A DNA stretch of 64,000 nt from Bradyrhizobium sp. (lineage in GTDB: Bacteria > Pseudomonadota > Alphaproteobacteria > Rhizobiales > Xanthobacteraceae): the NCBI GenBank assembly GCA_028290305.1, contig JAQGKC010000333.1, positions 4,722 to 68,721 of the forward strand, in the 5' to 3' direction. The notes under the pieces are model-generated. The model searched no databases and was not told where the DNA came from. It saw only the letters and a list, made by a program, of their open reading frames with translations. The first letter of the stretch is position 1. The number at the start of each line of letters is the position of its first letter. The position numbers were made by a program, and so were the translations under genes. This document shows positions 50,201 to 57,415 of this stretch, piece after piece.

Positions 50201-50638
50201 CTGAATGGTGACTGTGGTCTGGCCGTTGCTGGTCGACTGCGTCGGGAGGTTGGCGTTCTGCCACAGCGTCGGATCGGTGCCGACGCCGGGCGCCACCTGC
50301 AGGCCGCCGGCTCCGAGTCCATTCGGCACATTGCTCGGCGCGCTAAGTGCAGCACTCCGCGCAGCGTTCTGCACCGCCTGCATGGCCTGAAGCGCCTGGG
50401 TCGCACGTGTCAGCGATTTCATCGACTGCTGGGTCATAGTCGCAGCCTGCTGGGCCGACAACGCCGCAGCCGCAGCCGCACTCGTCGCGGCCGAGAAACT
50501 CTGACCACCGCCACCACCCAATTGCCGCGCATGTGCGACGGGCATCACCAGCATCAGGACGAGCGCGCTGGCCCCGGCCAACAGTGCAGTCCGATGGATC
50601 GAGCGGTGCGGGCGGAACAGAACATCACGAACGGGCAT
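44033..50638 (-). CDS. N-terminal piece of the haemagglutinin-like exoprotein (TPS domain)
   Basis: About 2,125 residues up to the first frameshift near 44262; the out-of-frame reading after it ends at 44033. A signal peptide (LLAGASALVLMLVMPVAHA, residues 19-37) is followed by an alanine/glutamine-rich spacer and the TPS secretion domain (residues 110-270). That domain contains WSSFNVGKNTTAYFNQ, and the usual NPNGI motif appears as NRNGI at residues 213-217. The repeat region that follows is full of N- and G-rich beta-helix strands. The ATG at 50638 gives a proper signal peptide; sequence upstream in the frame has no coding character. As it stands the ORF would give a secreted but truncated protein. 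Confidence 0.8.
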   Translation of the reverse strand: MPVRDVLFRPHRSIHRTALLAGASALVLMLVMPVAHARQLGGGGGQSFSAATSAAAAAALSAQQAATMTQQSMKSLTRATQALQAMQAVQNAARSAALSAPSNVPNGLGAGGLQVAPGVGTDPTLWQNANLPTQSTSNGQTTVTIQQTAQKAILTWSSFNVGKNTTAYFNQSAGTATDGSNGWVALNRVNDPSGVPSQILGQIRTEGSVYLINRNGIIFGGSSQVNVNTFIASSLNLFSNDLVASNDRFLTGGIGDLNSTNFTAATSSDGLAHSVLFAPTAGAGDVTIAPGAAITVGNQGLALIAAPGVTNGGVITAPSGQVALIAGIGVSYDYNKSSFTPGNGAIPQGTNDNSTTNLRFANYGQLTDANGTDITPVGTLVNNGLIFTPRGNITMLGGAIRQNGVAIATTSVAQPGSVVIESLYQVGAPGSQSPADEFTANFYTGSIAFGPQAVTSILADSNGVTLPSDATSLARFQNLAAGASFTSPLPTQGPGLIEIIGQAIDFQGGTLVYAPGQTLSASTAVLPDPRVSVPPVAGSGRILLESGAILDVSGIPGTVLTVDSNLLTVKLGGNELADSPLQQSGFLFGSTVTVDMGNSGINPQTGQPWVGTPLANLASYANLVQRSIGGLLVNGGSIYLSANEMIGAPGSIINLTGGYIDYLGGTIHTTTLIGADGRKYNIGSADPNMTYVGIAGQFVVDHAHWGIKEIYSSPLINAGYYQPEYIQGGNAGTLTVLVSGNSGVSGGAAIANSGAAILQSTILAGALAGQRQVAGGALPSNGSFNFTGILPIEIGDPDAMSASSLAASSVPTNFTPDTPLLATPGSNYATNVFNSQVLSDAGFKNISLTAGGPGQPFQAVVEDAGAILAVQPGGSINLSGNNIIINGALAARGGAINISSTPNGVNSTSNVPGDILIGAGAVLDVSGFFINEALLPLNQQVLPLPINAGSIALIANSGNSEGGTGSAPDSNAIDLTGNITLASGSLLDLRGGGHVRGNGHLETDGNRVPLGSGGSLTIETYAGQVTPLNLSAPLPERGVLTLDGDIEALGFNGGGTLTLEQVAFQIGGNRAATPSYGFYFDPKYWGDLGFGNFVLSSLLETKVPNGVVVRLQHRNLVLPPDATARTAVDAAAIAAPGYLAGTQLSATNLSVTAGLEQKQNSVQLSSGNSDDSIKIGVGAQIVGDPGADISLSSYAMTVILGSIRAPGGTISLGVNGSIGFGLMGPLYIGSGSVLDVSGTTVIDPLATPMFTSAGLVTPLTGRVLAGGTVNLSDDQTSILVAPGAIINVSGATGAFDVAHFVAGGRFGGGRVVLDREPVWSDAGQVNITAGAGLLFEGTLIGEPGTAQAAGGTLALTGDTVPSTGSGSNIILVQNIAQAVRDSGAAFTFATFMPTLKFVSAASQQVDSNIPQGTLLFGAETLDGSGFTKLVLSETSGAVGFAGQVGLSLDNSVVINTSGIIASNAGNFIWSFQGPVNLPTDANGVQTTQNASLSITAPYIAINGFSGGNGSSPNTQFRQSVADSTLTLNAEQIDLSAYMFLQNIGAATFNSSGDIRLLPAQYVPSTGTSLIGYLLTAGNLSFNAADIYPATDTAFVIQATPFFGSTQPTTISFGYPSGGAPSTVTPLSAGGTLVVSATNINQNGEIRAPFGSIILGVTSSDTISNAVGAISATPVSTQSVNLGSGSITSVSANGMVIPFGNTIDQATWSYNPQINNPSWSGPTSSAQSPFATPRTQAPQGVVTLNGGNVAFGSGAVININGGGDLRAQEWIPGTGGSRDVLSQYNTSYANSTAGTQVPLYPDARQIYAIVPGFNGKVAPYDATMSQAGITPGQQIYLSGGSGLPAGYYTLLPVKYATLPGAFRVVVNSGVSNPLSNQTFTLPDGTMEMTGYLANGFTGAHDAAIAQFMVQSASVWGRYSQYVTTSANSFFPTYAALNNQSTPYVPVDAGRLVLSATSGLTLGGTLLGTAAPGGAGSQIDISSQFIEITGKSQTVDAGYLGIDAAALDSLGASSLLIGGTRTTTSAGTVITPTANGVIVANDGSDPLTAPEIILVAAPQFQTSTVQIDAEGDVASIQVPIANTGRVTVRSGAVIQAVGSPGAAPATTLIMGSALKALPTLPDSVVSSNWSRPPRASPPTTRRSTPRWARWCRSLMAPSIRCNCRVKARSAPDPSRSPTTSTRPIPPSPLPCRRSQELPVPPTR

Positions 50639-50789
50639 CGGACTCTCTCGGCAATTGACAGACCTTGAACATCGATCGCTCCCACCTGGGACGCGATCGT
50701 GTCTCATTTGGTAGACAAAGGCTTGAGGGCAGGTGTGAACCAAAAAAATTCGCGATATGTTTTCAGCGACACAAAAGGCCGAAAAATCC

Positions 50790-51764
50790 TCAACTTAGGA
50801 GGACGATGCCACCCGGCAACACCCGTGCACGGGCCCCGGCGGCCTCCTCGACCCAGGCCAGAACCTCATCGATCCGCTCAATTCGGAATCGCCCGCTTAC
50901 GGTTGTGCTCTCAAGCGCGGCATTGATCAGAATGACCCGGCCGGGCCTGTATCGATTAACCTCGGCAACCGCCGCCGAAAGCGGCGTGCTCCGAAAGACA
51001 ATGAAACCATCCTGCCAAGCTGTTACCTCGGCGGTATCGATCACCAGACTTTGGCCGAGGCTATGGTCATCGTAGGTGAGCTGGGATCCAGCAGCGAGTA
51101 TCACGGCCTGTTCGCCCTGCTCGACTTGAACCTGGCCGTCCGCACAGGTCACGCAAACAGCCGGCCCGACGTTGCGCACATCAAACCGAGCTCGGCTCGT
51201 TACCATCCGACCGGAACCCGCGACCACGGTCAATGAGCGCTGCGATTGCGCGGGCACGGCGAACGACGCCTCACCCGTGATCAGCTTGACGCGATCCATG
51301 CCACCACCTTGAGCGGGAACGGCAATACTGGTTTGCGTGTTCATCTGAATCGTTACGCCCGCGAGGGTAACACGTCGCTGCTCCCCCGTCGCGGTTCGAT
51401 AGTCAGCCCTCAGCTCGTCGAATGACGGCCATAGGCCAAGCGGTGGATTGACCACGGCGTATGCCGCCGCAGCGGCGGCGAGCGCTCCCCCGCTACCCAA
51501 GAGTGCGCGCCGGGTCATTTGATGCGGTCGGCTGGACCAAGCCGGCACACCTTCCTGTTCAATGAAGGTGCGTCCACTGGATTCAAGGCTCCTCCACACG
51601 TGGACGGCTTCGGCGAAAGCCGCCTCATGGGCCGGACTCTGCCGGCGCCAATGCGCAAGGGCCTCGGCGTCGGCGGCCGTCGCTTCACCGGAGACGAGTT
51701 GCGTAACCCAATGGCTCGCATCGCGCGTCAAGGGATCTGCCTCCCTGTTCCAATCGGCCGTCAT
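50790..51764 (-). CDS. FecR family anti-sigma/sigma regulator (VreR-like)
   Basis: A 324-residue FecR-type protein. The cytoplasmic N-terminal part (DUF4880-like, WVTQLVSGEATAADAEALAHWRRQSPAHEAAFAEAV, residues 19-54) binds the sigma factor. One membrane helix lies around residues 85-105 (RALLGSGGALAAAAAAYAVV). The periplasmic FecR domain follows (YRTATGEQRRVTLAGVTIQMNTQTSIAV...SFAV). The C-terminal part, RPGRVILINAALESTTVSGRFRIERIDEVLAWVE, resembles an STN-like fold. Its start codon overlaps the sigma factor stop (ATGA, 51761-51764), which couples their synthesis. It would hold the sigma factor inactive until a signal arrives. Confidence 0.9.
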   Translation of the reverse strand: MTADWNREADPLTRDASHWVTQLVSGEATAADAEALAHWRRQSPAHEAAFAEAVHVWRSLESSGRTFIEQEGVPAWSSRPHQMTRRALLGSGGALAAAAAAYAVVNPPLGLWPSFDELRADYRTATGEQRRVTLAGVTIQMNTQTSIAVPAQGGGMDRVKLITGEASFAVPAQSQRSLTVVAGSGRMVTSRARFDVRNVGPAVCVTCADGQVQVEQGEQAVILAAGSQLTYDDHSLGQSLVIDTAEVTAWQDGFIVFRSTPLSAAVAEVNRYRPGRVILINAALESTTVSGRFRIERIDEVLAWVEEAAGARARVLPGGIVLLS

Positions 51765-52366
51765 TCTTCCGCGATCTCCCCTCGTGCCGGTTTGCTGCCC
51801 GGTGTTCGGAGGGACTTCTGATCTATTGACAGTTCTCGCGGCACGTAAGTGAACGAATTACGGGTCAGCTTTCGCGAGCGCTCGACGCAATAGACCTGCG
51901 CCTCTTGCAGTTCGCGCTGCACGAAACGGACCGAAACGCCGAAGCGCTGGGCGATTTCCCGGCGCGACAAGCCGTCAACCCGAGCCGCCAGCAAGATCGC
52001 CTGCTGACGCTCAGGCAGCTCCGCGATGATCGCAACGAGGGTCTGCAGTTCGGATCGCGCTTCCACAACACGAGCAGGTTCCGGCGCTTCGTCCTCGATG
52101 TAGAGCAACGTTTCGATTTCCGAGGCCGAGAGCCGCCTCTCGGCATGCATATGATTGCGGGCGATGTTGACCGCCATGCTATAGAGATAGTTGTCGGGGC
52201 TGCGCAGCGTACTTAATTCACCGCCACGTTCCAGACGCAGCCACGTATCCTGAAGGGCGTCTCCGGCGAGATCGGCCGAGCCCAGGTACTTCGTCAACCG
52301 TTTCTTGAAGAACTCGTAGCGCATCAGCAAGCGTTGCTGCAGGGTCGCCCATCCCGCCTCGGTCAT
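51761..52366 (-). CDS. ECF-type RNA polymerase sigma factor (VreI/FecI-like)
   Basis: A 201-residue ECF sigma factor. Region 2 is near residues 15-85 (FFKKRLTKYLGSADLAGDALQDTWLRLERGG...NYLYSMAVNIARNHMHAERR) and region 4 near 120-170 (LPERQQAILLAARVDGLSRREIAQRFGVSVRFVQRELQEAQ). It belongs to the iron-starvation / surface-signalling group. Translational coupling links it on both sides: its ATG overlaps the upstream stop (ATGA at 52363-52366) and its own stop overlaps fecR. It should direct transcription of the adjacent exoprotein gene; this is inference by analogy with VreI. Confidence 0.9.
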   Translation of the reverse strand: MTEAGWATLQQRLLMRYEFFKKRLTKYLGSADLAGDALQDTWLRLERGGELSTLRSPDNYLYSMAVNIARNHMHAERRLSASEIETLLYIEDEAPEPARVVEARSELQTLVAIIAELPERQQAILLAARVDGLSRREIAQRFGVSVRFVQRELQEAQVYCVERSRKLTRNSFTYVPRELSIDQKSLRTPGSKPARGEIAEE

Positions 52367-53124
52367 CGGGCCGCCCTGGTCGTCTGCATGTTGGTGTCAG
52401 CGCCGCTGCATTTGCTGACGAGATCCGGTGTCACGAGAAGCACAACTGGCTGCGTGAAACCGGCGGGGGGTGCCGCGCCAACGGAGAGCGAGCGGACCGC
52501 TCGCTCGAAGCTCTCGTCGATATCGGTTCTGCCCGTCGTACCGAGCAACGCCATACGCGTCACGGTGCCGGACGATCCGATCCAAAAGCCGAACGAAATG
52601 CGATAAGATCCGGCCCGTATTTGGGGGGACGCACAGAAGACATGTTTAAGGCCTGTTTGAATAAGGCCGTAGTAACCTTTAAAGGATGCATCAACATCGT
52701 CGGCGATCTCATCCGGAGCAAGCGTCGCCATCGGGTCGGAAACCAGTAATACGCCATCAGCCGCCTTATACTGTGGCATCAGGCCGGTTCCTGCGAGTAG
52801 CATGCTCAGAGCAGAATCTGGCGTGAAATCCCCTTTCACATCGGTCGATCGCCGCCCGATCGCCAAGCTTGCGTTATAGATGACTTGCCAACCCGAGGCG
52901 ACGCTATAGCTCTCCAACGCCGACGCCAGCGGCTGAGCGGGCACGTCGAACGTCATTGGCCTGGTGGGATCGGCTGCCCCACGGCGCTGGTCCGCTGCTA
53001 CTGCACCCTGCACGGCCGCAGCGCCCACCAGCGCGACGCCCGCAACCAAGCGCAGCGCCCGGCACAACGCCTTGGTATCCCAGCAAAAAGACCATCCGAC
53101 AGTGTTACTCGAAACGGCCAACAA
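52363..53124 (-). CDS. STN-domain, TonB-like signalling protein without beta-barrel (VreA-like)
   Basis: A 253-residue protein. An N-terminal helix (LCRALRLVAGVALVGAAAVQGAVA) is followed by a secretin/TonB short N-terminal (STN) domain, residues 57-125 (MTFDVPAQPLASALESYSVASGWQVIYN...LLAGTGLMPQYKAADGVLLV). The C-terminal segment (SYRISFGFWIGSSGTVTRMALLGTTGRTDIDESFERAVRSL) resembles a TonB C-terminal domain. There is no outer-membrane beta-barrel, unlike FecA/FpvA receptors. VreA of P. aeruginosa has exactly this layout. The start is uncertain: TTG at 53124 has a GGAGCG box; later starts would lose the helix. Confidence 0.82.
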   Translation of the reverse strand: MLAVSSNTVGWSFCWDTKALCRALRLVAGVALVGAAAVQGAVAADQRRGAADPTRPMTFDVPAQPLASALESYSVASGWQVIYNASLAIGRRSTDVKGDFTPDSALSMLLAGTGLMPQYKAADGVLLVSDPMATLAPDEIADDVDASFKGYYGLIQTGLKHVFCASPQIRAGSYRISFGFWIGSSGTVTRMALLGTTGRTDIDESFERAVRSLSVGAAPPAGFTQPVVLLVTPDLVSKCSGADTNMQTTRAAR

Positions 53125-53182
53125 ACTTCGCTCCGGAGGGGTCCCGCCCTCAATATGAACATTCCATGGTAGGGTTCATCCT

Positions 53183-53746
53183 TTACATCCATGTGTCACT
53201 TGACGGAGGTACCGCCCCCAAGACAACCACAAGCACGATGTCGAACCAAAATTGAATCGAGTCCGCGGGACCCCTTGATGTGGCTGACGTTATTGCGCTG
53301 ACGTCGCCCCTCCCCATTCTCTTGCGAAGCACCCCTGCGGCTCGGTGTTGGATGTCTTCTGGTATGTCCTGAACCAGCGACCGCCCCTTAGCCAACAGCC
53401 GGCCAAGTACTTCAACAAAGCTCTCATGACGCTCGCGCCCTTTAACCTGCGCACTCGCCTGCGCCTCAGCCGGCAATGGTGGCGTAATCGTCAGCCAGAA
53501 GTGGATGAATTGCGCAAGTGTCTCGATCCGATCGCAACGTCGCGCTCCAGCCGTCGCACCTGCCGCGACAGGCGATCAAGCCAACGGGTGAAGGCCTGCC
53601 TCAATCCGGTCGACACCATCCGGCGACAGGAACGACGTGACCGCAGCCTCGACAATGGAGGAGCGGAAGATTTTCTTGCCGTCCGAAAGATCGATCAGTT
53701 GCCGCAGGATTCCCGGCGGAAAATACACATTCATTCGCACTCTCAT
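53183..53746 (-). pseudogene. CopG-family (ribbon-helix-helix) protein of conjugative-transfer type, degraded
   Basis: Reading from the ATG at 53746 gives MRVRMNVYFPPGILRQLIDLSDGKKIF..., a CopG-like N-terminus. The frame then hits TGA at 53576-53578. The next frame gives FTRWLDRLSRQVRRLERDVAIG, and a third shift near 53530 returns to the first frame with ETLAQFIHFWLTITPPLP and KGRERHESFVEVLGR. The order matches the CopG-type protein that lies beside traG/trb genes in alphaproteobacterial conjugative elements. A +1 and a -1 shift have broken it. It marks this area as a former mobile element. Confidence 0.6.
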
Positions 53747-54085
53747 CCGACCACCTCACAGTGCAATGCCATCATTCGGGTGGATGCGCGCAGCGGCGCA
53801 TCGCAGTGGTTTGCACGGCACTTTGATCAGGTTTGTCATCGATGATGGCAAACTCCATTGGTGACCGATGCTTCTCCGGGACGATCGCTTCGCGGAATGT
53901 TCCACCGACCCTTCGCCCCCCAAAGTTCGGGCGTATTAATTATTCAGCGCGAAAGGTTGCCGGTTTCGATCTCCCTCAAGATCCCTTCCGAATACGCGCC
54001 AGCGGACGTCCACGATCGGCAAGCGCGAGCGCAACAACGATCTCGCCCTCGACCACAGCAACGACCTGTCGCAATCAATCCGGAC
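53747..54085. other. 339-bp region with no intact gene
   Basis: Lies between the CopG remnant and the amidase remnant. On the minus strand one frame gives a short plausible protein end (VVAVVEGEIVVALALADRGRPLARI) without a start, which may be another gene remnant. No hairpin or promoter was supported. Confidence 0.35.
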
Positions 54086-55476
54086 TCACGGGAAAGCCGG
54101 CATCGGAAACGGACCTCGCGCTTTTTCGTAAGTCCGCGACGCTCGCAGGACCAACGCATCGCTGAATCGGCGTCCGACGATTTGTAGGCCGACGGGAAGG
54201 CCTTCATCGTCGAAGCCGCAGGGAATGCTTGCGGCAGGCTGCATCGTTTGATTGACCCACGATGTAAAGCGCGGCGCCTCTCTCAAATGCGGCGGAACAC
54301 CAGGCGTAGCAGGCGGTCCGACGTGGAACGTCGGACACACGAGAAGGTCATGATCCGAAAAGAACAGATGCATGGCCTGCCCTAATTGCTCTCGCGCGCT
54401 CAAGGCCGCGTGATACATCCAACTCGGCAGATCCTCGCCCAAGCGGGCCAGAGCCAGCGTATCGGAATCGATTAGATCTCGTTTGTCGGAATCGACCCTG
54501 CTCACGGTAGAATGCAAGTTCGCGATCCACTGGACACTGTGCATCCGGCTTTCGACATAGTTCTGGAGTTGCGGAACGGCAACGGGTTCGATCTGCGCCC
54601 CCAGATCCCGCAACATTTGCACTGCTGCGGCGACACACCGCGCGATTCCCGGATCGACGTCCGCTAGGCCGAGATTTGGGCTGTAGGCGACACGAAGTCC
54701 ACGAATGCCGGCCTCGAAATCCACTGCGAAGTTCGAGTTTTCGGACGGCTCGATTTGCCAATCCAGTTGGTGAGCTCGATTGCTCATGACGTCCATCATT
54801 ATGGCAGCGTCTTCCACGGAACGCGTGATCGGCCCCAGCACGGTCAACCCTCCGAAGGCAACGGACGGCGCTGGAACACGTTTGAACGAAGGCTTGAAAC
54901 CGAAAACCCCGCACCAGTTCGACGGAATACGAATCGATCCGCCGCCGTCCGATGCGAGCGCCAGCGCCCCAGTCCGGCAGCCGTCGCCGCTCCGGCGCCG
55001 CCGCTCGACCCTCCCGACGTCCACTCCGGCTTCCAGGGGTTGCGGATGATCCCGGTCGATGGACTTTCGGTGACGATCTTGTTGCCAAACTCGGACGTTG
55101 TTGTCTTGCCGAAGATCACGGCTCCCTCGGCTCGCAGATTGGCTACTGCGGGCGCATCGACATCCCACGATTGATCGGGCTACACCGTCCGTGAACCAGA
55201 CAGCGTAGCCATGCCGCGCGTTGCAGTAAGGTCTTTCACGGAGACCGGCACGCCGTCCAATCGTCCCATCGGAGCGTGGTCCCTCCAGCGTTTCTCCGAG
55301 GTGCGCGCTGAGGCGAGAGCCCCTGGCCGGTCCACTTCACGGAATGCGTTGATCATCGGATTAAGACGGTCGACCCGATCAAGGACGGCCTCCATCACCT
55401 CGACGGGAGAAAGCGCGCCTTTCCGGTAAGCAGAAATCAAATCGAGTGCCGACAGTTCCCAAATATTCGCCATCAT
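54086..55476 (-). pseudogene. Amidase (amidase signature family), degraded by TAG and a frameshift
   Basis: The N-terminal part starts at 55476 (MMANIWELSALDLISAYRKGALSPVEVMEAVLDRV) and contains the catalytic Lys (GVPVSVKDL). An in-frame TAG lies at 55180-55182 (...SGSRTV, stop, PDQSWDVDAPAVANLRAEGAVIFGKTTTSEF). About 210 bp further a one-base loss in a G run near 54970 shifts the frame from GGSSGGAGAATAAGLG to ALALASDGGGSIRIPSNW. Restored, it would be a complete amidase of about 463 residues, related to the intact copy at 61002-62438. It lies downstream of the ABC transporter genes on the same strand and was probably part of their operon. Confidence 0.75.
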
Positions 55477-55502
55477 TCGCTCGTGCTATTCGATACCTAC
55501 GG

Positions 55503-56690
55503 TCAGCCTGCGATACATTTCGCGTCGAACCTGCCGAGACGCGCGATCGTTTCAATTCCGTTGTCGGGCTGGACGCGGCCGAGAAGTGTCTCGCAGAGAA
55601 TTCGGCCTGAGGCATCGATGCGGATGCTGCCTCGCGGTGCCTCGATTTCCAGTTGAGGAAAGGCAGATCGAATCTTGTCAGCATCAAGACTGCCCGCGAG
55701 ACGAACCGCTTCGGCCCAAATCTTCAGGGACTCATAAGTCCGCTCTCCCATCGGTAGCACAACCGTCTTGCCGCGGACCGCGCGTCCGATAGATGCTGAA
55801 TAGCGTGCCGTATAGGTGTCCAGCAGCTTCCTGTTGGCCGAATTATCGATGCTCATGAAATAGCTCTCGACGCTCAGAGCCCCGGTCGCCGCGCCCTCGG
55901 TTGCGGCGGCGATCGACTCGTGGACAAGATTGGTCACGAGTTGCGGCTTCATATCGAAACTCCTGTACTGTTTGACAAACGTCACAGGATCATCGCCGAT
56001 AGCGTGCCAAACCATATCTACGCTGGCTTCCTTGACCTGCTGCAGCGCCGGCCCAAAGTCGCGGGTCCCAAAAGGAAACAGCTGGACGCCCGCAACCCGC
56101 CCGCCTTTGGCCTCGATTGCACTCTTGATCGCCGGAATGAGGACATCGCGATTGGTGCCTAGATCGGAAGCCAGGACATAGATCGATTTACCGACGTTGG
56201 CCGTCAGCCAGTCGATCGTCGGCGGGATGCTCTGGTTGACGGCAAGGCCCGTGGTTACCAGCGAGGGATGGCAGCGGCCTTCATCAAAATTGGGATAGAA
56301 GACGAGCTTCTTCGCGCTGGTTGCCACCGATAGCATCGCCTCGCGCTCTGACGGCAGCACGGCACCCGTAATCATTGCCACGCCATCGGAGCCGAACAGC
56401 TTTCGGGCTTTTTCGAGTGTCGTGCGGGTCGACATCTGGCTGTCTTCGGCAACGATCTCGAGCTTGCGGCCGTTGAGGCCGCCTGCCGCATTCGCTTCGT
56501 CGACAGCCAGCGCCAGACAATTCTGATTGGTTTGCCCAACGAAAGCGAGCGCGCCGCTGAGCGGGCCGAGGAATCCGACCTTGATTGTGTCTTCAGCGCG
56601 CAGAATCGCGGGAGCGGAAATCAATGCCGCGCTCGAAGCCAATCCGCGGAGTACGATGCGGCGGCCCATCATATGTTTGGCGTCACTCAC
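55503..56690 (-). CDS. ABC transporter substrate-binding protein (Liv/Urt/Fmd type)
   Basis: A 395-residue periplasmic binding protein of the type I branched-chain amino acid / amide / urea family. It has a twin-arginine-like signal (RRIVLRGLASSAALISAPAILRA), then IKVGFLGPLSGALAFVGQTNQNCLALAVDEANAAGG. The ligand pocket motif GAVLPSEREAMLSVA is consistent with this group. GTG at 56690 with an AAGGGGA box is the best start; an upstream frame has no coding character. It completes a livH-livM-livG-livF transport operon. The next gene was an amidase, so the ligand may be a short amide; this is inference. Confidence 0.88.
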   Translation of the reverse strand: MSDAKHMMGRRIVLRGLASSAALISAPAILRAEDTIKVGFLGPLSGALAFVGQTNQNCLALAVDEANAAGGLNGRKLEIVAEDSQMSTRTTLEKARKLFGSDGVAMITGAVLPSEREAMLSVATSAKKLVFYPNFDEGRCHPSLVTTGLAVNQSIPPTIDWLTANVGKSIYVLASDLGTNRDVLIPAIKSAIEAKGGRVAGVQLFPFGTRDFGPALQQVKEASVDMVWHAIGDDPVTFVKQYRSFDMKPQLVTNLVHESIAAATEGAATGALSVESYFMSIDNSANRKLLDTYTARYSASIGRAVRGKTVVLPMGERTYESLKIWAEAVRLAGSLDADKIRSAFPQLEIEAPRGSIRIDASGRILCETLLGRVQPDNGIETIARLGRFDAKCIAG

Positions 56691-56716
56691 AACGGGATCC
56701 CCTTTCAGCACATGAA

Positions 56717-57415
56717 TCAGATGGCGAGTAATTTCTGAAGAATGGCGGGATCTCGAAACGCGTCGGGAGACCCCTGATGGACAATCGAGCCCCGATCCAT
56801 GACGACACATCGGTCGCTGGCGGCAAGCGCAAGGTCGAGATTCTGTTCGACCAGCACGATCGCCAGAGCCAATTTGCGCGCCAAGTTCGGAAGCAAATCT
56901 GCGATGAGGTCGACCATCATCGGCGCAATACCGTCCGAAGGTTCGTCCATGAGCAGGACATCGGGTTTCGCGCACAAGGCACGAGCGATGGCGAGCATCT
57001 GCTGCTCGCCTCCGGACATGGTTCCGCCTCGCTGATCGAGACGCTTTCGCAGGATCGGAAAGTACGAGAAAATTTCCTCGTCGATGCTTGTTCGCCCGTC
57101 ACGCCGTGCGCGGGTGCCGAGTTGAAGGTTTTCTTGCACGGTGAGGCGCGGAAATATTCCTCGCCCTTGGGGAACGTAAGCAACCCCAACCCGTGCAACG
57201 CGATGCGCGGCCAGACCCGCAATTTCCATCTCTCCGACTCGAATGGAGCCTGAAATTTCCGGGACGATGCCGATGACGGCCTTCGCCAAGGTCGACTTGC
57301 CGGAACCGTTTCGACCGAGCACTGCTAAAACCGTGCCGGAATCAACCCGGAGGTTGAGATTCGAGATGACGGGCGCCAAACCATATCCAGCGGTGAGCTT
57401 GTCAATGCTGAGCAT
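56717..57415 (-). CDS. ABC transporter ATP-binding protein (LivF/UrtE type)
   Basis: A 232-residue ABC ATPase. Walker A is GRNGSGKST, the signature is MSGGEQQ (LSGGQ type), and Walker B is LLMDEPSDGIAPMMV. The DGIAP loop is typical of LivF. The ATG at 57415 lies inside the end of livG (14-nt overlap); a TTG at 57436 is the alternative start. It energises the permeases encoded upstream. Confidence 0.93.
   Translation of the reverse strand: MLSIDKLTAGYGLAPVISNLNLRVDSGTVLAVLGRNGSGKSTLAKAVIGIVPEISGSIRVGEMEIAGLAAHRVARVGVAYVPQGRGIFPRLTVQENLQLGTRARRDGRTSIDEEIFSYFPILRKRLDQRGGTMSGGEQQMLAIARALCAKPDVLLMDEPSDGIAPMMVDLIADLLPNLARKLALAIVLVEQNLDLALAASDRCVVMDRGSIVHQGSPDAFRDPAILQKLLAI

Larger units (their letters stand above)
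37945..50638 (-). pseudogene. Giant filamentous-haemagglutinin-like TpsA exoprotein, broken by two frameshifts
   Basis: Three consecutive frames read as one exoprotein of about 4,230 residues. The 12,694-nt span plus two missing bases is exactly divisible by three (4,232 codons). Frame breaks fall at about 44261-44264 (...LPDSVVSSN, then [20 protein letters not shown]) and 41031-41036 (...DFQLLD, then [15 protein letters not shown]); each fits one deleted nucleotide. The N-terminus has a signal peptide and a two-partner-secretion (TPS) domain; the body is Gly/Ser/Asn-rich beta-helix-like repeats, as in adhesins. The gene lies 151 bp downstream of fecR and probably depends on the adjacent sigma factor. 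No TpsB transporter was seen. Confidence 0.85.

Noticed and set aside
49433..50668. 411-residue plus-strand ORF opposite the TPS domain
   Set aside because: Antisense shadow with no ribosome-binding site and no domain.
8615..55182. Programmed amber recoding shared by clpA and the amidase
   Set aside because: Two stops are too few, the amidase also has a frameshift, and no downstream signal is common to both; simple mutation or error is more likely.
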